The notes under the pieces were generated by a model, which did no database searches, was not told the DNA's origin, and saw only the letters and a program-made list of their open reading frames with translations. Shown here one piece after another: positions 13,030 through 24,426 of a stretch of 64,000 bases of DNA (its first letter is position 1; each line of letters begins with the position of its first letter). The DNA is taken from NCBI GenBank assembly GCA_000611775.1, contig KK106986.1:1564147-1628146 (forward strand), in the 5' to 3' direction. Origin of the DNA: Umbilicaria muhlenbergii (taxonomy: Eukaryota; Ascomycota; Lecanoromycetes; Umbilicariales; Umbilicariaceae). The translations under genes and the position numbers were made by a program.

Positions 13030-13508
13030 TACCCCAGGCTGGGCGCTTCAGATGGGATTGGGGCGCTCCCTTGCTGCGCTGGCGTTTCTCTATTGTAGGA
13101 TCGATAGAAGCGGATTTCGGTGGCAGTAATGCCGAGAGCAGAGTCATTCCATTTCCAGAGTCCTGCTCACCAGTCACACAAACTCCGGGAAACACCACCG
13201 ACTTCACACGTAAACACGCACGACAGATCGTAGGGACTCGTCGTTAATCTCGACCGTGGAAAGCGACAGCGACGGAACGTCTTCCACCACGTACCGAAAA
13301 GTCCGTCGCCTCACACATTCCCTCTTACCCAAGCCAGTAGAATACCTAGATTAGAAGGCAATCGAACGCCTCCAAAACCCACGCAAATCTTTGTGACCTC
13401 GTCCCAGCCCCAACCCATGCCCGCGGGCTACCGCCAAGAAGAAGACAAGAAGAATTTGTACCTCAAAACGCCTCACTACACAAAACCGGCCAAGACCTCC
13501 TCTCCGAA
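13030..13508. other. convergent intergenic spacer
   Basis: The 3' flanks of the AMMECR1 gene and the CaM kinase gene meet here. No gene is seen. Confidence 0.55.
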
Positions 13509-14907
13509 TCACCGGCCCGCGTTCCACAACCCCCGACTCGTCTCCTGCACCCGCCTCTCCTGCTCGCGAATCTGCTCTTCCGTCTGGCCCCTCGCGTTCC
13601 CGCGACTATCAATCTCCATGCGATCGCCCCCCTTCCCCACCACCCTTTCCCGCTCCACCCGCTTCGGATCCCCGCTCATCGCCCCCTCCATCATACCCGC
13701 CGCGCCGCCCTCCCGGAGCTTGTTGATCGCGCGAATCGTATCAATCGCGGCATGCAGCGTGCGCCTCGCATTAAAGTTCTTCTTGACGACCGGCAGCAAG
13801 TCCAGGCCCTCGCCGTTATTCGGGCTCGCCGGGTCGGGGTTGGCGGAGCCGTGGGGCTCGGCGACGAAGGGGTGGGAGAGGGCTTGGTGGGAGGTCATGC
13901 GGGCGTTGGGGTCGATGGTCAGGCAGCGTTGGATGAATTGGCGCGCGGAGAGGGAGATGCCGCGCCAGTATTCGAGAGGGGTGAAGGAGTAGTCGGCGAT
14001 GAGGATGGCTTGCATTTCTTCGAGGTTCGAGTCCCGGTCGAAGGGCGTGTAGCCGCAGAGGAGGAAGTAGGTTATTACGCCGATGGCCCAGACGTCGCTG
14101 GAGGGAGGTGTTAGTTTGGGGTTGGGACGGAAGGATGGGGGGGGTGGAGGGCTTACACTGGTTTGCCGTGGCCGGATTTCTTAAAGATCTCGGGGGCCAT
14201 GTAGCCTGGCGTGCCGCATGTCGTTGTCAGGACGTGGAACGCCTCTTCGTCCATTATTCTCGATAAGCCAAAGTCTGCTATCAGGAGATCGGCGTTGTCT
14301 TCAGGTGTCCGGAAGAGTAGGTTTTCGGGTTTTAGATCGCGATGTACTATACCATGGTCGTGGAGGTAGGCAACAGCGGAGAGCGTTGCGCGGATGAGAT
14401 CTGCGGCGTCGGATTCGTAGTAGCTGCCTTTTCGACATATTCGGTCGAACAGTTCACCACCGAGGGCAAGATCGGTTACTAGGTACACTGTAGGAGAAGC
14501 ATTGGTCAGTCACTCTGTCACTACTCACTTAATCCTGGATTCCGCCCGACAACTTACGATTGTTCATGGTCTCAAAGTAATCCACCAGCGTTAGAATGTT
14601 CTGATGACCCATTGACACTTTCTTCAGTACTGCTATCTCGTTCCGCACCTAGACCACCAGGACGTCAGCCCGCTTCTTACCGAAGCACCCATGAGGGTGT
14701 TGCTGCGTCGCAGGCCCGCACCATATGTTCCCTCCCTGCCATCATTCTTTTGTTAATAACCTTGGCCGCATAGTATCTCCCCGTATCTATATGTACGCAT
14801 TCCTTGACCACCGAGTACGAACCCGCACCCAGCGTCTTCCCGGTCTTGTATCGACACGGTTGGATTTGAGGCTTTGCCGCAGGCCCATTGTGGTGTTGCG
14901 CGGCCAT
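13509..14907 (-). CDS. CMK1: Calcium/calmodulin-dependent protein kinase (CaMK I type)
   Basis: A Ser/Thr kinase of the CAMK group that relays Ca2+/calmodulin signals in the cytosol. Minus-strand exons are 14907-14722, 14648-14558, 14487-14157 and 14097-13509, giving 398 residues. Visible kinase landmarks are the Gly loop LGAGSYSVV, the ATP-binding Lys in AAKVINK, the catalytic loop HRDLKPEN, the DFG motif as ADFGLS, and the activation-segment Thr before CGTPGYMAPE. After the kinase domain, residues such as KKNFNARRTLHAAIDTIRA form a basic amphipathic helix expected to be the autoinhibitory/calmodulin-binding segment. The tail is charged and Gly/Arg-rich. It closely resembles the Aspergillus/Neurospora CaMK-I group; which paralogue it is cannot be settled here. 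Confidence 0.93.
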
Positions 14908-15648
14908 TGTCGAAGATTGGAACCGCCGGCGGCCTCGAGAGGTGATGTCGCCTGGCTGCCTGCGCAGGCGCTCAAGTGGAGCTTGCGGTCAGCTGCGGCT
15001 AGGGCTGAGGAAGCGATAAGGGTAGCGCTTGGCAGTGTTGCTGAGAACGAATTGGTTCACGGTCGCAGTTTACCTGAGGGAGCCGAAGATAGATGGTGCA
15101 GGTCGAGTCGTGTCCGCGACTTACGAATGCGCTGTAAGTGTTGTAGTTGCTTGGGCGAGGTGAGGTTCAGATGAAAAGCAGCAAGAGCGGGAAGACGTGG
15201 GGCGCTGGGGCCCCGAAAAGATTCACGCTTCTATTTTGGGTCTAGAGCCAAGCCAGAACTAGAAGCCGACATCTGCTGCCAGCTGCCTCCTCCTATCGAT
15301 CATCACTCTGCGAAACCACATCTTGTATTATCCACACCCAGCTGCGGCACAATCCCTGGGGATGATAAGTCAGAAAGGAAACCGTCTTTTCAGTAGCTAC
15401 TATACGCATGTGCAGCGCCTAGATGAATGCATTTGCTACTGGCTGATCTCATACCATGGGCTGAGAACAGTGCCATGTCCAAATGCGCCCTAATCTCCCA
15501 ATCAACCGAAACTAACCGAAACCAACTGCCCTTGACGCTTCACCAAAGAGCGTTTGCTGAAGTAGCAGACCTTGGCTCGTCCTTGTGCCTTTGTCCGGAG
15601 CTTTTGCCTGTAGCGATTTACCCTTGAAAAGGACCTCCACTACGCCAA
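14908..15648. other. intergenic, CaM kinase promoter side
   Basis: Upstream region of the minus-strand CaM kinase and downstream region of the F-box-like gene. No further gene was found. Confidence 0.5.
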
Positions 15649-16293
15649 TTATTCAAGCGTCGGCCAAAGGTATCTATATGTACCGTCTCTTTGCCGATGT
15701 ACTTCATTCCTCGGGGCTTCTGCCAATATTATTGGCTCCTCCGCCGATCCGTAATGCAAGCCAAAGAGAATTGCTGTTGACTGGATTATCCCTAGGCCGG
15801 GTAGCCCTCGGAGCTGCCTGGCAACAGCCTCTATCACATCACGTACAGTTCTGCAGCCTTCCCCAAGGCGGCAAAGTTCGCCATATGTATCTGGACACCA
15901 GAGTACACCGACCGTCCTGCCAGATGCCGCCAGATACAGATCTAAACAGGAAGCTCTTCCATCACAGTACAAATTGGGGAGAGCCTTGTTGTGCACATGG
16001 AGCCCTTGAATATCTTGCGAGATGGGGTTGTACACCCAGACCAACTTAGCTATATCAATCTTCGGAGCCTCTCCCGTATCCTCTCGGTCATTTCTCCACC
16101 AGTAGGATCTGACCGGTTTGTCCAAAGGAGCCTTGCCTAGCATTAACCATCTCCGGATGATAGAATGCCAAGTTGAGCATGTCCGCTGGAGTAAGAGCAG
16201 CTCCTTGAGAGGACGTCCGTGGGCGGCATTTAACAGGACCAGCTCGGCCATCTCGTAGGTGTTGAGGACGCGTTGAGCGGCTGCGGAAGACAT
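15649..16293 (-). CDS. F-box-like protein, tandem copy 1
   Basis: A single-exon gene of 214 residues from the ATG at 16293; the frame stays open to an earlier ATG at 16389. I prefer 16293 because the neighbouring paralogue has an ATG at the same relative place and the extra upstream residues are not shared. The N-terminus (VLNTYEMAELVLLNAA ... LLLLQRTCSTWHSII) has the shape of a short fungal F-box, the segment that binds Skp1 in SCF ubiquitin ligases. The rest has no repeats I recognise. A block NLYCDGRASCLD in the middle is nearly identical to copy 2 about 1.1 kb away, so the two arose by duplication. Its substrate, if it is an SCF adaptor at all, is unknown. Confidence 0.7.
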   Translation of the reverse strand: MSSAAAQRVLNTYEMAELVLLNAAHGRPLKELLLLQRTCSTWHSIIRRWLMLGKAPLDKPVRSYWWRNDREDTGEAPKIDIAKLVWVYNPISQDIQGLHVHNKALPNLYCDGRASCLDLYLAASGRTVGVLWCPDTYGELCRLGEGCRTVRDVIEAVARQLRGLPGLGIIQSTAILFGLHYGSAEEPIILAEAPRNEVHRQRDGTYRYLWPTLE

Positions 16294-16776
16294 GATGGGA
16301 GATGTTGATGAGTGTTCTCCACAAGAGAGTCGCAGGAGATCTCCAACAACTCCTTTATCTGGAAAAGGTATATCCGACGGGCACGTCAAGTTTCTTTTCC
16401 ATGCCAGATGGAATGAGCTCTAGCTGCAAATAACGGGAAATGAACAAACACGCAGAGGTTTCTAGAACCTTCACCTGCAAACTTGAAGAGAGACGATGCC
16501 CTTGGCGAGAACGAGCACCTTCCCGCCAAGTAAAGAGAAACATAAGGCATACGGCTCAAGGAGGTGTCAGCAAGCCCTTCTGTCATCTTCTTATCAGCGG
16601 GAGGATCATAGGAGGCATTACTTGACCCTGCTTGGTAGCTGCACTAAATGCTCTTCAAGATTCACGTGTAGAGTTGTACTATCAACTACCCATGCCATCG
16701 CAGAAATCTCCTTGAACTTGCTGAAGAACCATCACAACAGTGTGCCAGAGCACTCGGCCCTAAAAACCTATTCGTC
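16294..16776. other. spacer between the F-box-like paralogues
   Basis: Presumed promoter of copy 1 and 3' flank of copy 2. No gene is seen. Confidence 0.5.
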
Positions 16777-17394
16777 TCAGAAAACCTTCAGCGCTTCTGT
16801 CCAGCTGGCTCCAGTCCGCACCTCCACCAACTTCACAAGCAGCCCGCGAGAGTGCCAATCGAAAGCGAATGCAATAAATTTCCGTTCGAAGATCTTCGAG
16901 TAACACCACTCCCGGTAGGTACGAGCGACAACCTGTGTCGCCTGCCTAAGAGTATTGCAGGCACCCCGATAAAAGCGCTGCCGACCCGATACCCGAGATT
17001 CTTGATAAGACAGGAGCACAGAAAGATTCGACTCCGTCAGACGCATGTCCAAGCAAGAGGCCCTCCCATCGCAGTATAAATTTCGTCCCGAGCTCCAAGA
17101 AGGGTACAGGCCGACGATTTCCTGCAGCTCTGTGCTATACACCCATAGGAGTCCTTTAAGAAGAATAGGCAGCTTCGTTGCAGATTTAATCAACTTCAGG
17201 TTGTATGGCTCGGCTGGACCCTCCGTGAGCCAAAGGCTTTTTTGCAGCTTGGAGGAATTCTCGACAACTGCATGCCATGTCCTGTTCACGCGCTGGAGGA
17301 ATAAAAGATCTTTTGGGAAACCATCGTCGCAAAGGTATGGAAGGATAAGGACCACTATGTCGTAGATATTGAAAGCGGTAGAGGTAGCGGTCAT
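16777..17394 (-). CDS. F-box-like protein, tandem copy 2
   Basis: A single-exon gene of 205 residues from the ATG at 17394; an in-frame ATG at 17490 would add 32 residues. The N-terminal segment (FNIYDIVVLILPYL ... LLFLQRVNRTWHAVV) is F-box-like. NLYCDGRASCLD recurs as in copy 1, as do the neighbouring LLWVYSTELQEIVGL (copy 1: LVWVYNPISQDIQGL) and the VVAR helix. Outside these blocks the copies are quite diverged. It ends 210 bp upstream of the COG3 stop codon, on the same strand. Function is unknown; an adaptor role in SCF complexes is a family-level guess. Confidence 0.7.
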   Translation of the reverse strand: MTATSTAFNIYDIVVLILPYLCDDGFPKDLLFLQRVNRTWHAVVENSSKLQKSLWLTEGPAEPYNLKLIKSATKLPILLKGLLWVYSTELQEIVGLYPSWSSGRNLYCDGRASCLDMRLTESNLSVLLSYQESRVSGRQRFYRGACNTLRQATQVVARTYREWCYSKIFERKFIAFAFDWHSRGLLVKLVEVRTGASWTEALKVF

Positions 17395-17604
17395 GGCGTC
17401 TCGCAAATTGCTAGATGGTTGGTAAGACTGTAAATCTGTGGTAGTTGGAGGTTCTGCATTAACAACTAAGCCACTGTAGTAAAGTTTCATATTTAATGCG
17501 CAAATGAGGTCACACTAGAGGAAGTGTTTCGAGCTGCTTCGAGATTGCCACAGCAATTCCTCCATCATAGGCTCCCACCTGCGTCGGCGAGTTTCTTTTC
17601 CACG

Positions 17605-20376
17605 TCATACACTTCCACTTCGACTCACGCTTCGACTTCTGCTTTCATCGTCTATGCCCAGTATACCCAACCCACTCACTCTGAAAACGGAGTCGGTCCA
17701 TTCGGCAAAAGTGTCCAAATCCCAGACTTCGTCTTCCCTGCCTTTACCCTTCTTACTGACCGGTTTGCCGCTCGACCTTTCCTCAGCTTCGTATCGATCG
17801 TAGAATGTCTCATAATTCTGAACTACCTGGTCTTGCACTGCTTTCACAAGGGTCTCCTTCGTGCGGAAATCATCGAGATACTGGTCGAGCTTCTGTCTTA
17901 GTATAAGGACTTCTCTCCTAGCCGCCTCCTGGACGATCCTAACTGCTAATCCGCCGTTGAAGGTACGCTTGGAAGCCGCGCTCTCACTGACTGCAGCCGT
18001 CATTCGACGGGCGAAGTTGCTGGTAAATTCGTTTATTACGGTTCTTAGTCTTCCATCAAGCTCTGCTTTCGCATCGAGCATGTTTTCCACCACTCGCGGT
18101 AGGAGTCCGCCGCCCATAAATCGCCACAGATTTCTAGGGTCGAAAAGACCACCACGTTCGCGAAGCTCCCAGAACGTGTTCGTAACACCAGAGAAGTCGA
18201 ATGACACGTCCGGCGTCACATATTCGATGTCAAAGGCCACAATTTGCTGTTTCAAAATAAGTAGGTGTTTAATGAGAAACAATTGACCATCGACATTCGT
18301 CGCCTTAGAGCTAATCTGTGTTGCGGCCTGATGTAGAGATAGAGTGGTCTGATGCACGATTTGGTGGGCTAAATCATCGAAGACAGTAGACTGAGAGGTT
18401 CGTTAGCTTGACACTAGACACTTGAACGTAGTTATTTACATTGACGAGCCTGTATATCCGACTAAGAAGCCATATTGCTTTTCTCAAGGTCGGATACCAC
18501 CCTTCAAGCGCGGCTTCCGTATCGAGGCCCCAGCGGAGTTCTCTCCCGCTCGGAGAATCTCCTTCGTCTACAATCATTGGTGTTTTGGGCATTGGCGTGG
18601 TAGGTTCAGCGACGGAACCTTTTCTACCCGAGGTGATTGGGACGTTTGACTTCGTCCCCGACAGAGAGACCTGTCGATTGCGGGCGGGATAGTCCATGTC
18701 TTCTGGCTTTGGCTTATATCTCTCGATCTCATCACGCAATATAGTCTGAGCACGGAAGACAAGCCTCGTTTGAGCGTCTTCTAGAGCTGGCTGGATCAAT
18801 ACTGAGAAGTCGACCTGAGACGCCTCCAACGGCTCGACCTCCTCCTCTGGATCTCGTATGTATCTTGTTTGCAGCAGCGTACACAGCTCGCATAATTTTA
18901 GCAATTGGTTTTCGTGGATTGTACGTGGTCGTAAATGATCATAAAGAGGTTCGCAAACTGATTCGAGGAAATCGTAGAGTCCATCTTCTCCGTCAAACCA
19001 TTCTCGCCAAAGTTCGTACTCATCAGAGCACATACCCCTTACGTAGCCAATACTACTTCGGGCAAAGGCGACAAGATCCTTGGAAGTACTAGGGGCCATG
19101 GCAATATCTGCTATTTTCTTCCTGATAAGAGGAATAACGAGCTTGCCTCGTGTGGCAGCGTAGCTTGTATATAGTTCATTCATCAAGCTTTGGTACTCGG
19201 TTTCTGCCCCGAATTCTGCACCAGCAGAGCGAACTGCTCGCTTTTGAATTTCAAGGCCAACTTCTTTCAATTCTGAAGCACCAACGCGGAACTTTGCATA
19301 TAGTAAGGCTGACATTGTTGTGTCATTTAATTGACGATCCGCAATCCGTTTCGTTACGTCTGAAGCAATCTCTCGCAACGCACCGACAAAGTTCACGCGT
19401 ATCAATGTCAGCGCTCTTGTCATTAGTAAGCGGTAGCGTGACTTGTATGTGGAGCTTTCTCGATGGGATGGCTACAGAGCTATCAGCATCTTCCTTCAAA
19501 GAGGATCATAGAACATACATGAGTTGCCATATACTCTAGGCACTGATCCAGCCGGGCGAGCATGTCCGAAAATTCTTTCCCCCGGACAAAGTTCCCAGCT
19601 CCAGGGGCATTCAATCTTTTCGTGATCGGCTCCAAGTAGCTATAGTACTGTACGTTTCGAGATATACCATCAGCTATCTCCGTGAGCCGCTTTTGCTCAG
19701 ATAGTAGGCCCTCGCACTGCTTTTGGAAAGCCGTAGTCTGAGCTTCGACCGCTTGGAATGATTTTGAGAGGGAGGCTAGGAGGTCAAGCGTCGAGCTTGT
19801 ACTGGATAACAAGGAGTCCAAATGCGACTGAGAAACATCGAGTTGATCTTGATACGATCTAAGTTCATTTAAGCCATCAGCAAAAACCCCATAAGTAAGA
19901 TTCCTCTCTTTCCCCGATGCTAGGGATTCACCTACGTGTACTCGTCTTGGCTGGAATCAAGAAGATCCTGCTCAAGATCGTGGTACCAATCAACAAAATC
20001 TAGCTCCGACTCAATGTTGTTTTCCTCGGTCTTCTTCGTGTCCTTTTCGGCGGTAGGGTCCCCGCTAAGGACAGCCCTAACGGCATCGTGGAAGTCGCTA
20101 TATGACTGAGCTCGTCGACTTATGGTGGCCTTGGGAGGGCCTTTGGGTGTTTCATCCGCCTCGATAATATTGGCGTTGCCATCTGTCAGGCGGGCATCAG
20201 CTTGAACGTCCTCCTATATTATATCAGAGAATAGTTCAGGTGGTTCCTGGCGATCCTGGACTTACGTTGGGCTGTTTGAGCAACGATTGACGCCTCCTGT
20301 GCTTTGATACTTGTTGTCTCTCGTTCTGTGATTGTATGCTCGGTGCAAAGCTGTAATAAGAGGCGTCATCATACAT
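17605..20376 (-). CDS. COG3: Conserved oligomeric Golgi complex subunit 3 (Sec34)
   Basis: COG3/Sec34 is part of lobe A of the COG tethering complex that captures retrograde vesicles at the Golgi. Five minus-strand exons join in frame: 20376-20266, 20213-19936, 19858-19519, 19471-18440 and 18390-17605, giving 848 residues. The Sec34 signature region is plain: coiled coil (LDLLASLSKSFQAVEAQTTAFQKQC), then SRNVQYYSYLEPITKRLNAP and the STYKSRYRLLMTRALTLIRV segment that spans an exon start. The start MYDDASYYSF is in the first exon that opens toward the MRP4/uS2m gene. The two genes are head to head with 152 bp between start codons. The C-terminus is Ser/Arg-rich (SRSRSVSRSGSV). Confidence 0.92.
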
Positions 20377-20528
20377 GTTGATGTAGTAGTTCAAGCACGA
20401 GATGCTTATGCTATGTGCCCTGACCGGAACATGTTTGCTCGGTTTGCACACATCCGAGCGCTTGTTCGAAGCTGCCCAAAAACATGAACCTCCATCTCTG
20501 TCTACTCTCAGAACAGCTGCAAATCATC
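20377..20528. promoter_or_regulatory. shared divergent promoter, COG3 / MRP4
   Basis: Only 152 bp separate the start codons of COG3 (minus) and the mitochondrial uS2 gene (plus), so both promoters and 5' UTRs must overlap. No TATA box is evident. Confidence 0.5.
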
Positions 20529-21732
20529 ATGATAATAAGACAATTGATTTCACGGCAAGGTGTGTTTATATCACCCTTTGTTCCTCATGTAGTCTTGCTG
20601 ACGATTGCCTTTGTAGGCCGGAGATTTGCGACGACTCCTATCAGGACATGGACGAGAACTCTAGCCAGCGAAGTTGATGCAATAGAGGCATCTCTGCAAA
20701 ACAGCCTGAAAGAGACGCACTCTATAGAGGCACTCGTGCAGAACGAGACATCAGAGTACATAGCACCCATAGACGACGAAACGCACGCCCCGATCGACTA
20801 CGATGTCGACTCAGTCGCCCACAACTATCGTGAGATGAAGCGAATACGTGCGTGCTCCGTCTAGACCCTCCCCTTCAGCATCCACACGAACTGACACATC
20901 TGCAACTACAGAGTCTACCACTGGTCAGCTCGGGACGACCGTCACTCCCCACTACCAACCTCACACCCTGCTAACGCACCCCCCATCGCCCTCCTCCATA
21001 ACCCTCGAGCTCCTCCTCGCCTCCCAGTCCCACCTCGGCCACAGTACCTCCCTTTGGAACCCCATGAACTCCCGCTATATATTCGGCATCCGCCAAGGCA
21101 TCCACATAATCTCGCTCGACATCACCGCGGCGCACCTCCGCCGTGCCTGCCGCGTCGTATCCGGTGTTGCAGAACGAGGAGGACTCGTCTTGTTCGTAGG
21201 CACAAGGCCAGGGCAAACCAGAGCCGTGGTCAACGCCGCGAAGTTGGCGGGAGGATGTCACTTGTTCGAGCGGTGGATACCAGGGAGCATTACGAACGGG
21301 CAGCAGATCCTGGGCGGGTGCAAATTGAAGGTTGTTGACGAGTTCGACAGAGAGATACCAGGGTACACGGAGCAACTACTGGAGCGACCAGCTTTGAAAC
21401 CGGATCTAGTTGTCTGCTTGAATCCGTTGGAGAACTGGGTGCTGCTGCATGAGTGTGGCTTGAATCATATCCCAACCATTGGGATTATCGACACTGATGC
21501 GGACCCAACATGGGTGACGTATCCGATCCCGGCCAACGACGACAGCTTGAGGTGTGTACAAGTGATAGCTGGGGCGTTAGGCAAAGCTGGAGAAGAGGGT
21601 CAGGCGAGGAGAAGGGCAAGGGCTCAGCAGGGTGATGTTGCCTACACACCAACGAAACTGGATGCGCCTAAGATGACGGAAGACGTTGAGTCTGAGGGAA
21701 ACGAAGCAGCAACGCGTGGTAGTTCGGGATAA
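20529..21732 (+). CDS. MRP4: Mitochondrial small-subunit ribosomal protein uS2m
   Basis: A component of the mitochondrial ribosome small subunit (bacterial S2 family; yeast MRP4). Exons are 20529-20559, 20617-20847 and 20912-21732, giving 360 residues. The 31 nt first exon encodes MIIRQLISRQ and splices into GRRFATTPIRTW; together they form an Arg-rich amphipathic presequence without acidic residues, as expected for mitochondrial import. The S2 core follows: LLLASQSHLGHSTSLWNPMNSRYIFGIRQG, LFVGTRPGQ, ERWIPGSITN and PTIGIIDTDADP. An ATG further upstream at 20402 would use another frame and give no presequence, so 20529 is chosen. The C-terminal 45 residues are a hydrophilic extension. Confidence 0.92.
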
Positions 21733-22132
21733 CATACAATTTACTCTCAAGACAATCCATGTCCCTGTAAATAGCTAATGTACAAGAGGCCAACTCAATG
21801 ATTCAGGATTTTCTCTCTAGTACTCTCAAGACTGAGTTCCACTATTTCGTGCAGTAAAAGTCTGGTCTATGTAAAGCACAATGACCCCAAAAGCCACCGA
21901 GTGATGGAGCAACAGAGAACGCCCCTTCCCCGCAATTCGCCTGTCCTCTTTGGTGTATCTCCCATCCTGGTATCTGCGACTGCACTCGACTGCACTCGAC
22001 TCCACTCCCCCAATCTGACAACTTTAATTACCAAATGCCGCTCTAGCGACATGATATAAAACGCCCAAGGCTGCAATTTTGCGTGGCGACCTTTAGAGCC
22101 CTATCGATCATGTCCAGCAGCAGGCACCTTTT
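21733..22132. other. convergent spacer with a short tandem repeat
   Basis: 3' flanks of MRP4 and the MFS gene. It includes a 10 bp repeat (GACTGCACTC) in three adjacent copies at 21978-22007, the third imperfect. Confidence 0.55.
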
Positions 22133-24426
22133 CTATAAATCTTGGCGTGCGTATCTGCTTCTTTTACGTAGTGTCTCCCCGTACTGAACCCTGTCAGCGA
22201 TGATCTCGGGGAATCGCACGCTGTATCAGCTGACTTACTCTGTATAAAACAAATGGGATAGGAATGAATGCTATGGAGAGAAATCCTAACGTTGAGCTGG
22301 CCCATGCCACCCCAAGGTTTTTATACATTGCAGTTGCAAAGAGCGGAAATCCAGCACCAAAGGCTGAGCGCATCAAGTCTGTAAGTGGGTTGTGGTGGTC
22401 AGCATAACGAACACAGCGTTTTATGATAGTATGAGCTAACCGTTACCAGCAAGAACTGAAGCCGCATATTCTGGGTAAGCGTCTCCTGGGAAAGCTTATG
22501 TCAGCTAAGGACCGCGGAGCATCGTTCAAAGAACAGATTTACCTAGGTAGTTCTAAAGAGACCAGGTCCAGATTAGCCAATGCAATCACTTGACAGAGTA
22601 GGGGACAATGGAGGAGAACGCCGCATGCCAAGACTACAGATAATGAAAATCGTTCACTTACCAATACTGCATTGAAGAGAAGAAGCGCCCCAATAGTGAA
22701 GAGAGATGAGCCAATAATGGGTACTATCCAATGAACTGCAGGCCTCGAAGTCCACCCGAACCAGAAGAGACAGATAGGGATGCAGAAAGCGGCAACAAAG
22801 GCCGGTGGCAGCCTCTCCTCCGGCTTCAGTTCGCCATTCTCATTAAATTTCGGCTCAGTATATTTGTGCAGATACCAGAAAAATGGCGGAATCGCAACGA
22901 AAGCACCCACGAGGATGCCGATGAATGCTGAAACAATATGTTAGCGCAGGTGCATACTAAATCTAGGATTCAATGACTCACCAAGCCCCTCTTGACCAAG
23001 GTTGAAGCCGTAGATGCCCTCGAAGACAATAGGGAATGATTCGAACCAGATGTACAAAAGCCCATATATGAGCGCAATGTAGAGGTTGAGGAGAAATACC
23101 ATGGGTTCGGTGAAGCTTAATGTGAATGGGCGAACAACCGCTATCATTAGTACCTCTCTACCAGTCATGTTCTCACTCATAATCTCGCCTTCTGATTTCA
23201 AATTGTTGTTGCCCGTAAGCTTGCGGAGCCGGCGCGAGCGACGGAAGAGAATGTTGGAGGACGACGTCTCCGGTAGGAAGAAGCTCAGTAGAATGAAACA
23301 GGCGCCAGACAGCCATGTCAGCTCCCAGATAGCTGCAGGTTCGAACATGTCAGTCCTAGTCTTCTCAATAGCCTGGCATTATGAACGTGAACGGACTTAC
23401 TCCACTTCCATCCCTTATGCTGTGCTGCGAACCCGCCCACAAGGGGACCAAGTACAGGTCCACAAACCGCAGAGACGCCCCAAACTGCAATCGGGTATGC
23501 TCTACGCATGGGTCGATAGATATCGCCTATGCTAGCGCCACCGGTTGCGAGAACGGGGGAGCCAAAGAAACCGGTAAGGAACCGGAATACCAAAAGTGTA
23601 GCGAAATTGGGCGCCAGTGCGACGGGAAGCTGTAGAATGACAAACACAAAGAGGGTCCCAAGGTACAGCGGGTTCCGACCAATCTGAGGAATTTCAGATA
23701 ATGGAGCCCATAGCATCGGACCTGTACAAATGTGAGTATATTCATGTACACATTTCGAGCGAAAGATTGACCTAAACCATATCCTGCAACAAAGAGACTG
23801 CATTGAGGCATCAAAGTCAGCAACAGTACGTAAAGTATAGCTTGGTAGGCTAGACCGCAGTTGCTTAGTACTAGCAAGATACGTACGTTAGACCAAGGGT
23901 TGCTTTGACTGGAGAAACACCAAAGACACGGGTTATTTCCTCTATTCCCGGCGTATAGATGGCGCTGCCAATATAGACGGACGTCGTCAACAAACAAATC
24001 TCGGCTGTGACGAAGAACTTTTTGCCTCTAGACCATCTCATTGGGTTCTGTTCACAAATCAGAACATGCGGATGCCGTAGAGGTCAGAGAGTTACCCACC
24101 TCGGGATCATCCTCGCCGTACCAATGCACAACATTGACATCACGTCCCTTCTCCTTGTCTATTATATGACCAGTGACAAGATTCGTTGGCTGTTCGTCTC
24201 CAACGGCTGTCGTTTCTGACGAGCGGCGTCTCCTTCGACGCTCTTCGAGCTCTTCTTCGGTTTCTTCCTGTATGTGACCATGGTGGGCCATTCGGTCCGT
24301 TTTCTCACGATCGATGTATTGAGTCCATAGTGATGGGTCTTTCTCCTCGGCATACGGTAGTATTCTGTGGCCTGAAATGATGCGTATGAGATCTCCAACC
24401 AGGGTGTCTCTCATAAGTTCCGTCAT
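22133..24426 (-). CDS. MFS transporter, DHA1 (multidrug/polyamine-type)
   Basis: A plasma-membrane drug:H+ antiporter-type carrier with 12 predicted membrane spans. Ten minus-strand exons join in frame to 563 residues: 24426-24100, 24047-23887, 23797-23772, 23721-23401, 23332-22982, 22927-22662, 22552-22543, 22485-22447, 22378-22239 and 22183-22133. Family text includes NPMRWSRGKKFF before span 1, YTPGIEEI, VAGYGLGPMLWAPLSEIPQIGRNP (spliced), TGFFGSPVLATGGASIGDIY and VCGPVLGPLVGGF (motif C). The cytosolic N-terminus is charged with an Arg run. The splice map has a 26 nt exon and a 10 nt exon (22543-22552) that encodes Asn-Tyr-Leu-Gly with its neighbour. One donor (GTCAAT at 23771) is weak. 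Substrate cannot be read from sequence; the group includes fluconazole, cycloheximide and polyamine exporters. Confidence 0.9.

Noticed and set aside
14024-14034. GGTTCGAGTCC, a match to the tRNA B box
   Set aside because: It lies within the CaM kinase coding exon and has no A box or cloverleaf around it.
16294-16389. Upstream ATG of the first F-box-like gene (adds 32 residues)
   Set aside because: The added residues are not shared with the paralogue, while both proteins have an ATG at the same place just before the F-box-like segment.
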